Source: Halomonas sp. KG2 (lineage in GTDB: Bacteria; Pseudomonadota; Gammaproteobacteria; Pseudomonadales; Halomonadaceae). From it: DNA of 64,000 nucleotides. Both the position numbers and the translations under genes were made by a program. Below are positions 49,895 through 64,000 of this stretch, in pieces. Each line of letters begins with the position of its first letter. The stretch's first letter is position 1. The notes under the pieces are model-generated. The model was given only the letters and a program-made list of their open reading frames with translations, had not been told where the DNA came from and did not search any database. The stretch lies in the NCBI GenBank assembly GCA_030440445.1, contig CP098528.1:744001-808000 (forward strand), written 5' to 3'.

Positions 49895-51940
49895 ATGGCT
49901 GCTATATGTTATCGAACGTTGCTGTTATTAATTGCGCTAGTGCCATCGGTCTGCATGGCATCAGTGCTTACTAATGTCGATGTGCGGCAAACTCATAGCG
50001 GTGACATAGAGCTAGTGCTGCAGTTCAGTGGCGGCGTTGCCCAGCTAAGTGGCTATCGACTAGATGCACCTCCTCGTCTAGCGCTGGATTTGGCAGATAC
50101 GCAAAGTGCGCTTGCCCAACGCCGTATCGGCGTCAGTAGTGGTGTTGTTGAACAAGTGACGGTGTTAGAGGGTAGTGGACGGACGCGCCTCGTGGTTGAT
50201 TCGAATGAATCCCTTGATTATACCGCTCGAGTAGTCGGTGAACAGTTAAGAGTCACACTAGCATCAGGTAGTTCTGTGTCTATGCCGGCACCCCAAGCGA
50301 CTAACGTTCCCCAGCCTTCCCCGTCCATCCAGGGGTTGCGTGTTGAAGATATTGATTTCCGGCGTGGGGGTGATGGTGCAGGGCGTGCCGTGGTGACATT
50401 TAATCGTGCTGGCGTGGTCGCTAACGTGCGTGAAGGTAGTGAGGGCAGCATTATAGCGGAGCTGCGTAATGTGGTGCTGCCTGATGCGCTTAACCAAGTT
50501 TACGATGTCACTGATTTTGTGACGCCGGTTACCCGTATTACCCCTCATCTTGGACAGCGTGATGTGCGGCTGGAGCTACAAACGAACGGCCCCATCGCGA
50601 TGGCTTCATCGCAAAGCGGGCGTACGTTGACGATTGAAGTGCAGCCGGTGAGTCAAGCTACACAACAGCAGCGAGAGCAGCAGGGAATATCTTTTACCGG
50701 AGAGCGGTTAAGCCTGAACTTTCAAGATATTGAAGTGCGTGCAGTGCTGGCTACTCTGGCAGAGTTTACTGGCCTAAACCTAGTGGCCAGTGATAGCGTT
50801 GCTGGACGCATTACGCTTAACTTGAACGATGTTCCCTGGGATCAAGCGCTAGCGCTGATCTTACAAAGCCAAGGGCTGGCAAGTCGGGAGCAGGGTAATG
50901 TGATCGTAGTGGCGCCCGCCAGCGAGCTAGCGGCTCTTGAGCGGCAAGAGATAGAAACACGCAACCAACGCCAAACGCTTGCGCCGTTAGTCACTGAGTT
51001 TATTGAAATAAAATATGCCCGCGCCGAAGACCTTGCTCAGCTGTTACGTGGTGGCGACGGCTTTGGGCTGTTAACTGACCGAGGGCGAGTCAGTATTGAT
51101 CAGCGTACTAATACGTTATTGGTGCAAGATACGGCAGAGCAGGTGCGCACTATTATCGGTACTTTAGATCGCTTGGATGTCGCCGTTCGTCAGGTGCAAA
51201 TTGAGGCAAGAATTGTCATTGCCCGAGATACTGCGTCCCGGGAGCTAGGGATTAACTGGGGCGTGTCGAGTACCCGTGGCTTTTTAGAGAACGATGATGG
51301 TACGTTTTCTCGGCGTAACATTAACCCTAACAACATTAACCGTGCCCAGGGTGGCCTCGCAGTAGATCTAGGTTCAGCGGCGGCTGCCAACACGGGGGTT
51401 AGTTTTGGTTATCTATCGGGGGACGTGCTGCTAGATCTTGAGCTGCGAGCGCTGGAAAGTGAGGGCAAAAGCCAGACGATTTCTCAGCCCCGAGTGATCA
51501 CAGCTAACCAACGAACAGCTATTATTCGTCAAGGTGAAGAGCGGGCTTTTCAGAGCGTAGATACAGAAGGGAATCCAGATACAGAGTTCAAGGAGGCCGA
51601 GCTTTCCTTGGAGGTAACGCCACAAATTACTCCGGATAACCGCATCATTATGAATTTGGTGATTAAAAACGATAGCTTCCGGGAAAGTGAGTTTGGTGGT
51701 GAGCCGCCGATTGATACCAACCAGATAGAGACCCAAGTGCTGGTCGATAATGGGCAAACGGTAGTGTTAGGCGGTATTTTGACAACAGAGCAGTTGAGCC
51801 AAATAGCGAAAACACCGCTGCTAGGAGATATTCCTTGGCTTGGGCGGCTATTCCGCTATACCGAAGAGAGCAATGAAAAGGTAGAGTTATTGGTCTTTAT
51901 TACTCCACGACTACTTGATGATGGTTTGGCGGTTCGCTGA
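49895..51940 (+). CDS. pilQ: Type IV pilus secretin PilQ
   Basis: 681 residues. Signal peptide ([17 protein letters not shown]), AMIN domains (about 25-250), N0 domain [35 protein letters not shown]1 domain, and the secretin core ending in [12 protein letters not shown]. Forms the outer-membrane pore for pili. I take the ATG at 49895; the frame can be read from a TTG at 49850 overlapping pilP, which would give a longer odd N-terminus. Abuts aroK. Confidence 0.95.
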   Translation: MAAICYRTLLLLIALVPSVCMASVLTNVDVRQTHSGDIELVLQFSGGVAQLSGYRLDAPPRLALDLADTQSALAQRRIGVSSGVVEQVTVLEGSGRTRLVVDSNESLDYTARVVGEQLRVTLASGSSVSMPAPQATNVPQPSPSIQGLRVEDIDFRRGGDGAGRAVVTFNRAGVVANVREGSEGSIIAELRNVVLPDALNQVYDVTDFVTPVTRITPHLGQRDVRLELQTNGPIAMASSQSGRTLTIEVQPVSQATQQQREQQGISFTGERLSLNFQDIEVRAVLATLAEFTGLNLVASDSVAGRITLNLNDVPWDQALALILQSQGLASREQGNVIVVAPASELAALERQEIETRNQRQTLAPLVTEFIEIKYARAEDLAQLLRGGDGFGLLTDRGRVSIDQRTNTLLVQDTAEQVRTIIGTLDRLDVAVRQVQIEARIVIARDTASRELGINWGVSSTRGFLENDDGTFSRRNINPNNINRAQGGLAVDLGSAAAANTGVSFGYLSGDVLLDLELRALESEGKSQTISQPRVITANQRTAIIRQGEERAFQSVDTEGNPDTEFKEAELSLEVTPQITPDNRIIMNLVIKNDSFRESEFGGEPPIDTNQIETQVLVDNGQTVVLGGILTTEQLSQIAKTPLLGDIPWLGRLFRYTEESNEKVELLVFITPRLLDDGLAVR

Positions 51941-52506
51941 TGCAAGAGTTACCCAATATTTTTTTAATTGGCCCCATGGGGGCTGGCAAGAGCACGATAG
52001 GCCGCTTACTCGCGGCTGAGTTGTCGCGCTCGTTCTTTGACAGCGATCACGCCATACAAGACCGCTGTGGTGCGGATATCCCCTGGATTTTTGACGTTGA
52101 AGGTGAGCCCGGCTTTCGTCAGCGCGAAAGTCAGATGATTGACGAACTCACTCAGTTGTCTGGTGTGGTAGTGGCTACCGGCGGTGGCGCAGTGCTGCGC
52201 GAAGAGAATCGACGTGCTCTGCGTGAGCGAGGCGCCGTGGTTTATTTGCTGACCACCGTTGACCAGCAACTGAAGCGCACTGCTAAAGATCGAAATCGAC
52301 CGCTATTACAGTGTGATAATCGCGAACAGGTGCTGAACGATATGTTCGCCACACGAGATCCGCTGTATCGAGCGACATCGGATATTACGGTGCGCACGGA
52401 TCGGCGCAGCCCACGTGCGGTGGTCAACGAAATTCTGCGTCGTGTCCATCGCATGGTGGACCCTTTGGAAATTGCGCGGGCTCAAAGTAAAAAGGTATCA
52501 CAATGA
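51940..52506 (+). CDS. aroK: Shikimate kinase
   Basis: 188 residues. P-loop [15 protein letters not shown] (about 11-25), [31 protein letters not shown] (shikimate site), [13 protein letters not shown]. Phosphorylates shikimate in chorismate synthesis. The ATG overlaps the pilQ stop by one base (TGATG), so it is co-transcribed with the pilus genes, a common order in this group. Confidence 0.97.
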   Translation: MQELPNIFLIGPMGAGKSTIGRLLAAELSRSFFDSDHAIQDRCGADIPWIFDVEGEPGFRQRESQMIDELTQLSGVVVATGGGAVLREENRRALRERGAVVYLLTTVDQQLKRTAKDRNRPLLQCDNREQVLNDMFATRDPLYRATSDITVRTDRRSPRAVVNEILRRVHRMVDPLEIARAQSKKVSQ

Positions 52507-53609
52507 CTGAAATGACAAGTGCCCAGCGTACGCTAACCGTCGCATTGGGTGAGCGTAGCTACCCGATCCATATTGGTGTTGGGCTGCTAAAGCGCGCCAA
52601 TATGCTGGAGCCGTATCTCGCGGGTCAGCAGGTGATGGTAGTCACCAATGAGACTATCGCACCGCTTTATTTAGAAACGCTTTGCGCCGGTCTGCCTGGT
52701 CATTTAGACATTCGCACAGTAGTGCTGCCTGACGGGGAGCAATATAAAACCATCGAGCAGGTAAGCCGGATTTGGGATGCGCTGTTAGAGGCCGGCTTCA
52801 ATCGTCGCTGTACGCTGATTGCCTTAGGGGGCGGTGTGATTGGCGATATGGTCGGTTATGCAGCGGCAGCTTATCAACGTGGCGTTGCCTTTATTCAGGT
52901 GCCTACTACGTTATTATCCCAGGTAGACTCTTCGGTGGGTGGGAAGACCGGTGTTAATCACCCGCTGGGTAAAAATATGATCGGTGCGTTTTGGCAACCA
53001 AAAGCCGTCATCGTGGATATCGACACTTTGACCACACTGCCTAGCCGGGAGCTTTCCGCCGGCTTGGCAGAAGTGATCAAGTACGGGTTAATCCGTGATG
53101 AGCGCTTTCTAAGCTGGTTAGAAGAGCATATGCAGGCGCTACACAGTGTTGAGCCTGCAGTGATTGCTGAAGCGATTGCTCAAAGTTGTCAGATTAAAGC
53201 CGACATTGTGGCGGATGACGAAACTGAACAGGGCGTTCGCGCGTTGCTGAACCTGGGGCACACGTTTGGTCATGCTATTGAAGCGCATCAAGGTTATGGC
53301 AACTGGTTACACGGTGAGGCCGTGGGTGCAGGCATGGCGATGGCAGCAACGCTCTCGCATCAGCTTGGCTGGATTGATAGCAAGGCACTCGCGCGTGCTA
53401 AGGCGGTTGTTGAAAGCGCCGGATTGCCGCTAGCGGCGCCTGCCGGAATGTCAGCTGACGACTTTTTAGCTCGCATGAAGCTAGATAAAAAGAATATTGA
53501 TACTCGTCTACGTTTGGTGCTGCTCAATGCCCTGGGCGACGCCTGCGTAAGTGACGCCACGCCGCCTGATATGCTGCGTGAGCTGCTTCATCACTATCCG
53601 CGCGACTAA
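52503..53609 (+). CDS. aroB: 3-dehydroquinate synthase
   Basis: 368 residues. [65 protein letters not shown], and metal ligands in [19 protein letters not shown] and LHGEAV. NAD- and zinc-dependent second step of the shikimate pathway. Overlaps aroK by 4 bases. Confidence 0.97.
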   Translation: MTEMTSAQRTLTVALGERSYPIHIGVGLLKRANMLEPYLAGQQVMVVTNETIAPLYLETLCAGLPGHLDIRTVVLPDGEQYKTIEQVSRIWDALLEAGFNRRCTLIALGGGVIGDMVGYAAAAYQRGVAFIQVPTTLLSQVDSSVGGKTGVNHPLGKNMIGAFWQPKAVIVDIDTLTTLPSRELSAGLAEVIKYGLIRDERFLSWLEEHMQALHSVEPAVIAEAIAQSCQIKADIVADDETEQGVRALLNLGHTFGHAIEAHQGYGNWLHGEAVGAGMAMAATLSHQLGWIDSKALARAKAVVESAGLPLAAPAGMSADDFLARMKLDKKNIDTRLRLVLLNALGDACVSDATPPDMLRELLHHYPRD

Positions 53610-53713
53610 ATGCCGAGGCGTATTAGCGTATAGATAAACAATCGACAGCCCTTATGGATAAACAGTACTGATAGACCGTATTGCTAAACAGATTTAGCAA
53701 GCAAAGCTGCACG

Positions 53714-53740
53714 GAAAACCCACCATCGCGTGGGTTTTTT
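53714..53740 (+). terminator. Rho-independent terminator after aroB
   Basis: AAAACCCACC / GTGGGTTTTTT hairpin with TTTTTT tail in the 527-base gap before gltB. Ends the pil-aro transcript. Confidence 0.8.
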
Positions 53741-53821
53741 GTTGTCTGGCCGTTAAGTGATGATCGTTCTGTATGTAATCCGTATGCCTTATGCGCTATC
53801 GGCATGGGTTTTTTGAGCCGT

Positions 53822-53852
53822 TTGATACTAAAGTCTAATTACGTGCTATGAT
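53822..53852 (+). promoter_or_regulatory. Possible gltB promoter
   Basis: TTGATA (53822-53827) and TATGAT (53847-53852), 19 bases apart, which is longer than ideal, lie 285 bases before gltB. The remaining part of 53610-54136 is AT-rich and holds no convincing gene. It would give a long leader that could hold regulation. Confidence 0.35.
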
Positions 53853-54136
53853 CGTTTAAACATCGTTTAGTTGCTTTGCAAGTGGTTGAAGTTAATATGT
53901 TTTTTTATTAATCGCGAATGCAAATGCAAGATTTGACAAGGTTTTTTAAGGATTGGCAGGTTCTGGGTGATTGCGCTACACGTAGGCAAATCGCTATGCT
54001 GAGCGACCTTTTCTTGAAGCGGTGGAAGCGGGAAATGCCCTGTTTTTAATGGGCAGTAAGAAGTCAAAAATAAGAAAAACCCGTTACGATAACATGAAAA
54101 CACTGCTAAATAAATACGCTGACTAGAGGCACGCCC

Positions 54137-57100
54137 ATGAATAGAGGTCTTCACCAGCCTGGCGAGTTTCGCGATAACTGTGGCTTTGGCCTTATTGCCC
54201 ATATGGAAGGGCAGGCCAGCCACGACTTGCTGAAAACTGCTATTGAATCACTTACCTGCATGACCCATCGCGGCGGTATTGCGGCAGACGGCAAAACCGG
54301 TGACGGTTGCGGCTTGTTGCTGAAAATGCCGGTGCAATTCATGCGCGCTGCCGCGAAGCAAGCGCTTGATGCGGAGCTTGGCGAGCGCTTTGCTGTAGGT
54401 GTCATCTTTTTGCCAGATGACGATGCGCGTGCCGCTCATGCTAAAGAAACCCTTGAGCGTGAACTAAGCAGCCGTGGTTTAGAGGTATTGGGCTGGCGCG
54501 AAGTGCCCACTGACTCTAGCGTATGTGGTCCGATGGCACTGGACTGTCTGCCGCGAATTGAGCAGCTGTTTGTTCAGCCAGCTAGTCGTGGAGATTTAGG
54601 CAGTGATCGCTTCGATGTCGATCTGTTTATGGCGCGCCGTTATGCAGAGCAAGCGCTACGTAGCGATGAAGACTTTTATGTAGCTTCGCTCTCATCAGAA
54701 GTTGTTTCCTATAAAGGCTTGGTCATGCCGGAAGATTTGCCGGCATTCTACAAAGACCTGAATGATCCAAGTCTGGAAACCGCCATTTGCGTGTTCCACC
54801 AGCGTTTCTCTACTAACACTGCACCGCGCTGGCCGCTGGCCCAGCCATTCCGCCTGCTGGCTCATAATGGCGAGATCAATACGATTGAAGCCAACCGTGG
54901 CTGGGCGAACTCCCGTAAAGCCAATTTTGTTAACGAGCGCTTGCCCGATATTGCTGAGCTTGAGGAAATTGTTAATACCACTGGGTCAGACTCCTCAAGC
55001 ATGGATAACATGCTGGAAGTGCTGCTAACTGGCGGTATGGAGCTGCATCGTGCGGTGCGCATGATGGTGCCGCCTGCTTGGCAAAACGTTGAGACCATGG
55101 ACGCCGAGTTACGTGCGTTCTATGAATACAACTCCATGCACATGGAGCCTTGGGATGGCCCGGCCGGTGTAGTAATGACCGACGGTCGCCAAGCTGTTTG
55201 TATGCTGGATCGCAACGGCCTTCGTCCCGCACGCTGGGTGATTACCAAGAATGGCTACATTACGCTAGCGTCTGAGATTGGCACTTATGATTATCGTCCT
55301 GAGGACGTCGTCGCTAAGGGGCGCGTTGGCCCAGGCCAGATGCTGGCGGTAGACACTCAGACCGGCGAAGTGCTGCACACTCAGGATATCGATAACCGCC
55401 TGAAGTCAGCTTACCCTTACAAGCGCTGGCTCAAGCAGGAAGCCAATTACCTAGAGTCAGCGCTGACTGAGCTTGCGCGTTTCCAGACAATGGACACTGA
55501 CGCGCTAAATGTTCAGCAGAAAATGTTCCAGGTGAGCTTTGAAGAGCGTGATCAGGTGCTGCGCCCGCTGGCAGAAAGTGGCCAGGAAGCGGTTGGCTCG
55601 ATGGGTGATGATACCCCCATGGCGGTGTTGTCTAGCCGTCCGCGTCTGCTAACTGATTTCTTCCGTCAAAAGTTTGCCCAGGTGACCAATCCGCCGATCG
55701 ACCCCCTGCGTGAAGCGATTGTTATGTCACTGGAGACCTGCTGTGGTGCGGAGCTAAACGTCTTTAAGGCAACGCCTGAGCATGCCCACCGCTTGATTCT
55801 GACAACACCCGTGCTGTCACCGCGTAAATTTACTGCGCTGGTCAGCCAGGATGATCCTGCCTTTGCTAGCCACACGCTGTCACTCGGGTACGACCCGGAG
55901 CACACCAGTCTGCAGCGGGCAGTCACCTTGCTTTGCCAGGAAGCTGAGGCGCAGGTAAGAGCGGGTAAGGTGATTCTGGTGTTGACCGATGCTGACCTTC
56001 CCAAAGGACAGTTGCCCATCCAGGCGGCTTTGGCGGTGGGAGCCGTTCACTCTCATCTTGGTCGTTTGGCGCTGCGGCCGAACGCCAACATTGTGGTGGA
56101 AACCGGCTTTGCAAGGGATGCCCACCAAATGGCCGTGCTGTTTGGCGTGGGCGCAACGGCTGTGTACCCATGGCTCGCTTATCAGGTCATGGCCGATATG
56201 CATCGCACCGGTGAGCTAACAGGCAACCCTGCCGATGCTCGTGAGAATTACCGCAAAGGCCTGCAGAAAGGGTTGTTCAAAATTCTTTCGAAAATGGGTA
56301 TTTCAACGTTAGCTTCATACCGCGGCTCTATGCTGTTCGAAGCGGTGGGGCTGTCCGATGAGATCATGGATACCTGCTTTGTCGGCATGGCATCCCGCAT
56401 TCAGGGCGCTGGCTTTGCTGAGCTGCAAATGCAGCAAGAGCTGCTGGCGAAGGATGCCTGGATTGCCCGCAAAGGCATTTCTCAAGGCGGTATGCTGAAG
56501 TATGTTCATGGCTACGAATATCACGCCTACAACCCCGATGTCGTGAAGTCGCTTCAGGCGGCGGTGCAAGAAGGCAGCTACGCAAAGTGGAAAAAGTTTG
56601 CTCTGCTGGTCAACGAGCGTCCGGTTGCCACGATTCGTGACTTGCTTAAGCTAAAGCCTGCTGCAGCGCCCATTCCATTAGAGGATGTTGAGCCGATTGA
56701 GGCGCTGATTCCGCGCTTTGATAGCGCCGGTATGTCGCTAGGTGCGCTTTCTCCGGAAGCCCATGAGGCGTTGGCCCAAGCGATGAACGAGGCGGGCGGG
56801 CGCTCCAACTCAGGCGAGGGTGGTGAAGACCCAGCTCGCTACGGCACCATCCGTAGTTCGAAAATCAAGCAGATTGCTTCTGGCCGCTTTGGCGTTACCC
56901 CGGCCTATTTGGTCAATGCGGAAGTACTGCAGATCAAAGTTGCCCAGGGGGCTAAACCCGGTGAAGGTGGTCAACTGCCGGGCGGCAAAGTGAACCAGTT
57001 GATTGCTCGGTTACGCTACGCGGTGCCTGGTGTGACGCTGATTTCACCGCCGCCACACCACGATATCTACTCGATTGAAGACTTGGCGCAGCTGATTTTC

Positions 57101-58594
57101 GACCTCAAGCAAGTCAATCCAGATGCCCAGGTTTCCGTGAAGCTGGTCTCTGAGCCAGGTATTGGCACTATTGCCACCGGTGTGGCGAAGGCCTACGCGG
57201 ATCTGATCACTGTTTCTGGTTACGACGGTGGTACCGCGGCAAGCCCATTGACCTCTATCAAACACGCGGGCTCTCCTTGGGAGCTTGGGTTACCCGAAGT
57301 GCACCAAGCGCTGCGTATTAACGGCCTGCGCGACAAGATTCGCCTGCAGACCGATGGTGGTCTCAAAACGGGTCTGGATGTCGTTAAGGCGGCGATTCTG
57401 GGGGCTGAAAGCTTTGGCTTTGGTACTGCGCCGATGGTGGCGCTGGGCTGTAAGTACCTGCGTATTTGTCACTTGAATAACTGCGCCACCGGCGTAGCGA
57501 CACAAGATGACTTCCTGCGTGGCGAGCACTTCCGCGGCACTGTCGATATGGTCAAAAACTACTTCCGCTTTATTGCTGAAGAAGTGCGTGAACTGATGGC
57601 GATGCTAGGGGTGCGTCAGTTGACGGACCTGATTGGCCGCACCGATCTGCTTGAGGTGTTGGAAGGCAATACGGCCGCTCAGCGTAAATTGGATCTAACC
57701 CCGCTGCTTTCGAATGATTTTGTGCCTGCAGATGCACCGCAGTTCTGTAAGGTGAGTCGTAATGTGCCCCACGATCCAGGCGCTAAGAACCAGGAAGTGC
57801 TGGCAGCACTAAAAGAGGCCATTGAAAGTCAGTCTGGCGGAGAGTTTGATTTCACCATCACTAACTGTGACCGCAGCGTAGGTGCATTGAGCTCAGGCGC
57901 GATTGCCAAACGCTACGGTGAAGATGGCTTGGAATCAGCCCCGGTCACTGCGCGCTTTACCGGGGTGGCTGGTCAAAGCTTCGGGGTGTGGAACGCCCGT
58001 GGCTTAAACCTCTATCTCGAAGGCGATGCCAACGACTACGTGGGCAAAGGCATGAACGGCGGCAGCATTGTGATTGTGCCGCCCAAGGTTAGCCAGTTTG
58101 AAAGCCACAAAACCGCCATTATTGGTAACACCTGCCTGTATGGTGCGACAGGCGGCACGCTGTTTGCCGCAGGTACCGCGGGTGAGCGCTTTGCCGTGCG
58201 TAACTCTGGGGCGACTGCTGTTATTGAAGGTGCAGGCGACCACTGTTGTGAATACATGACTGGGGGCTTGGTCTGCGTATTGGGTGAAACGGGCGTTAAC
58301 TTTGGCGCGGGTATGACCGGTGGTTTTGCTTACGTCTTGGATGAAGACCGTACCTTTGTGGACAAGTACAACCACGAGCTGGTCGAAATCCACCGGGTCA
58401 ATACCGAAGCGATGGAAGCGTATCGTCGTCATTTGCGTGAAATGATTGAAGCCTATGTTGCAGCGACAGGCTCTGCTCGAGGCGCGGCGATTCTGGAAGA
58501 CTTCGGCGACTACGCGCGCCACTTCTGGCTAGTGAAGCCAAAAGCGGCAAGTTTGGGTAGTTTGCTGAATCAATCTCGGCGTCAGCCGGAATAA
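54137..58594 (+). CDS. gltB: Glutamate synthase (NADPH) large subunit
   Basis: 1485 residues. Class II glutamine amidotransferase: C15 in DNCGFGLI becomes N-terminal after removal of a short propeptide. Then a central domain, the FMN/2-oxoglutarate domain ([40 protein letters not shown]), 3Fe-4S cysteines in [19 protein letters not shown], and the C-terminal GXGXG-type helix with repeated G-x-x-G-x-x-x-G turns. Makes two glutamates from glutamine and 2-oxoglutarate. Glutamate is also a compatible solute in halophiles. Confidence 0.97.
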   Translation: MNRGLHQPGEFRDNCGFGLIAHMEGQASHDLLKTAIESLTCMTHRGGIAADGKTGDGCGLLLKMPVQFMRAAAKQALDAELGERFAVGVIFLPDDDARAAHAKETLERELSSRGLEVLGWREVPTDSSVCGPMALDCLPRIEQLFVQPASRGDLGSDRFDVDLFMARRYAEQALRSDEDFYVASLSSEVVSYKGLVMPEDLPAFYKDLNDPSLETAICVFHQRFSTNTAPRWPLAQPFRLLAHNGEINTIEANRGWANSRKANFVNERLPDIAELEEIVNTTGSDSSSMDNMLEVLLTGGMELHRAVRMMVPPAWQNVETMDAELRAFYEYNSMHMEPWDGPAGVVMTDGRQAVCMLDRNGLRPARWVITKNGYITLASEIGTYDYRPEDVVAKGRVGPGQMLAVDTQTGEVLHTQDIDNRLKSAYPYKRWLKQEANYLESALTELARFQTMDTDALNVQQKMFQVSFEERDQVLRPLAESGQEAVGSMGDDTPMAVLSSRPRLLTDFFRQKFAQVTNPPIDPLREAIVMSLETCCGAELNVFKATPEHAHRLILTTPVLSPRKFTALVSQDDPAFASHTLSLGYDPEHTSLQRAVTLLCQEAEAQVRAGKVILVLTDADLPKGQLPIQAALAVGAVHSHLGRLALRPNANIVVETGFARDAHQMAVLFGVGATAVYPWLAYQVMADMHRTGELTGNPADARENYRKGLQKGLFKILSKMGISTLASYRGSMLFEAVGLSDEIMDTCFVGMASRIQGAGFAELQMQQELLAKDAWIARKGISQGGMLKYVHGYEYHAYNPDVVKSLQAAVQEGSYAKWKKFALLVNERPVATIRDLLKLKPAAAPIPLEDVEPIEALIPRFDSAGMSLGALSPEAHEALAQAMNEAGGRSNSGEGGEDPARYGTIRSSKIKQIASGRFGVTPAYLVNAEVLQIKVAQGAKPGEGGQLPGGKVNQLIARLRYAVPGVTLISPPPHHDIYSIEDLAQLIFDLKQVNPDAQVSVKLVSEPGIGTIATGVAKAYADLITVSGYDGGTAASPLTSIKHAGSPWELGLPEVHQALRINGLRDKIRLQTDGGLKTGLDVVKAAILGAESFGFGTAPMVALGCKYLRICHLNNCATGVATQDDFLRGEHFRGTVDMVKNYFRFIAEEVRELMAMLGVRQLTDLIGRTDLLEVLEGNTAAQRKLDLTPLLSNDFVPADAPQFCKVSRNVPHDPGAKNQEVLAALKEAIESQSGGEFDFTITNCDRSVGALSSGAIAKRYGEDGLESAPVTARFTGVAGQSFGVWNARGLNLYLEGDANDYVGKGMNGGSIVIVPPKVSQFESHKTAIIGNTCLYGATGGTLFAAGTAGERFAVRNSGATAVIEGAGDHCCEYMTGGLVCVLGETGVNFGAGMTGGFAYVLDEDRTFVDKYNHELVEIHRVNTEAMEAYRRHLREMIEAYVAATGSARGAAILEDFGDYARHFWLVKPKAASLGSLLNQSRRQPE

Positions 58595-60046
<1,452 letters not shown>

Positions 60047-60056
60047 TTTTGATAGT

Positions 60057-60076
60057 GAGGGGCGTCTTCGCCCCTC
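60057..60076 (+). terminator. Hairpin after gltD
   Basis: GAGGGGCG / CGCCCCTC with TCTT loop, 10 bases past the gltD stop. No T-run follows, so it is a weak or rho-assisted terminator or an mRNA-end stabiliser. Confidence 0.5.
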
Positions 60077-60163
60077 TGCCATCTGCAGTTCAAATTGAGC
60101 CTTTAGGCGTACTCTGCTATTCTGTCATCCCATCCTGGTGTGGCTTTCTGTTACGCCTTTTGA

Positions 60164-62727
<2,564 letters not shown>

Positions 62728-62779
62728 CCGCGACGGCAAATATGGTATACATTGGACCCACAATCATCCATTAGACTGA

Positions 62780-64000
<1,221 letters not shown>

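Noticed and set aside
58004..58522. 172-codon open frame antisense to gltB
   Set aside because: Falls inside the well-conserved C-terminal domain of gltB and shows only composition-driven openness.

Overview
The window reads as about 64 kb of chromosome from a gammaproteobacterium of the Halomonas/Vreelandella kind (moderately halophilic, marine or saline). This rests on gene order and protein style, not on a marker gene: pilMNOPQ-aroK-aroB followed by gltBD, the pyrG-kdsA-eno trio, two TRAP transporters, acidic exported binding proteins, and about 55% GC housekeeping genes. No rRNA, tRNA or CRISPR array was found.

Layout. Bases 1-2130: a class II histone-deacetylase-like amidohydrolase translationally coupled to a branched-chain aminotransferase. 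2178-9837 (minus): a six-gene operon with a peptide/opine-type ABC transporter (binding protein, two permeases, double ATPase), an FAD-linked 2-hydroxyacid dehydrogenase and a HisC-like aminotransferase. A divergent GntR/FCD regulator (10086-10760) probably controls it. 10941-17321: a four-gene ATGA-coupled operon encoding an SMC-like ATPase, two accessory subunits and a small Toprim protein. It is a MksBEFG/Wadjet-like system in the unusual order B-E-F-G. 17322-18232: no gene; it holds an imperfect tandem duplication of about 300 bp carrying a nested palindromic element. 18233-23106: accessory genes, all on the plus strand and mostly AT-richer: GNAT, AAA ATPase, GFA-like, CatB-like acetyltransferase, an orphan membrane protein, DinB-like and a HigBA toxin-antitoxin pair. 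Several are followed by sequences resembling integron attC sites, and no integrase is visible. I read this as a gene-cassette cluster without integrase, next to the SMC system.

23224-31574 returns to core genes: RNase Z, an exported MetX-like hydrolase (minus), a Ubi-type hydroxylase (minus), sirtuin, SelO, DNA polymerase IV, an alpha/beta hydrolase and a YkoF-like protein. 31626-34483 (minus) is a DctPQM TRAP transporter. 34718-40465 (minus) holds an omega-aminotransferase (GabT/DavT), an EAL phosphodiesterase, a class III CoA-transferase, glutaryl-CoA dehydrogenase and a CsiR-like GntR regulator. Together these fit the 5-aminovalerate/glutarate branch of lysine breakdown. 40728-44290 (plus) is a TAXI-type TRAP transporter with its DUF1850 partner.

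44370-46898 (minus) is penicillin-binding protein 1A, divergent from the type IV pilus assembly operon pilMNOPQ (47092-51940), which runs into aroK and aroB. 54137-60046 is glutamate synthase (gltBD), and 60185-64000 is pyrG, kdsA and the first 401 codons of eno.

The most interesting part is 10.9-23.2 kb: the rearranged SMC/Toprim operon, the duplicated palindromic repeat and the cassette cluster sit side by side as one accessory hotspot.
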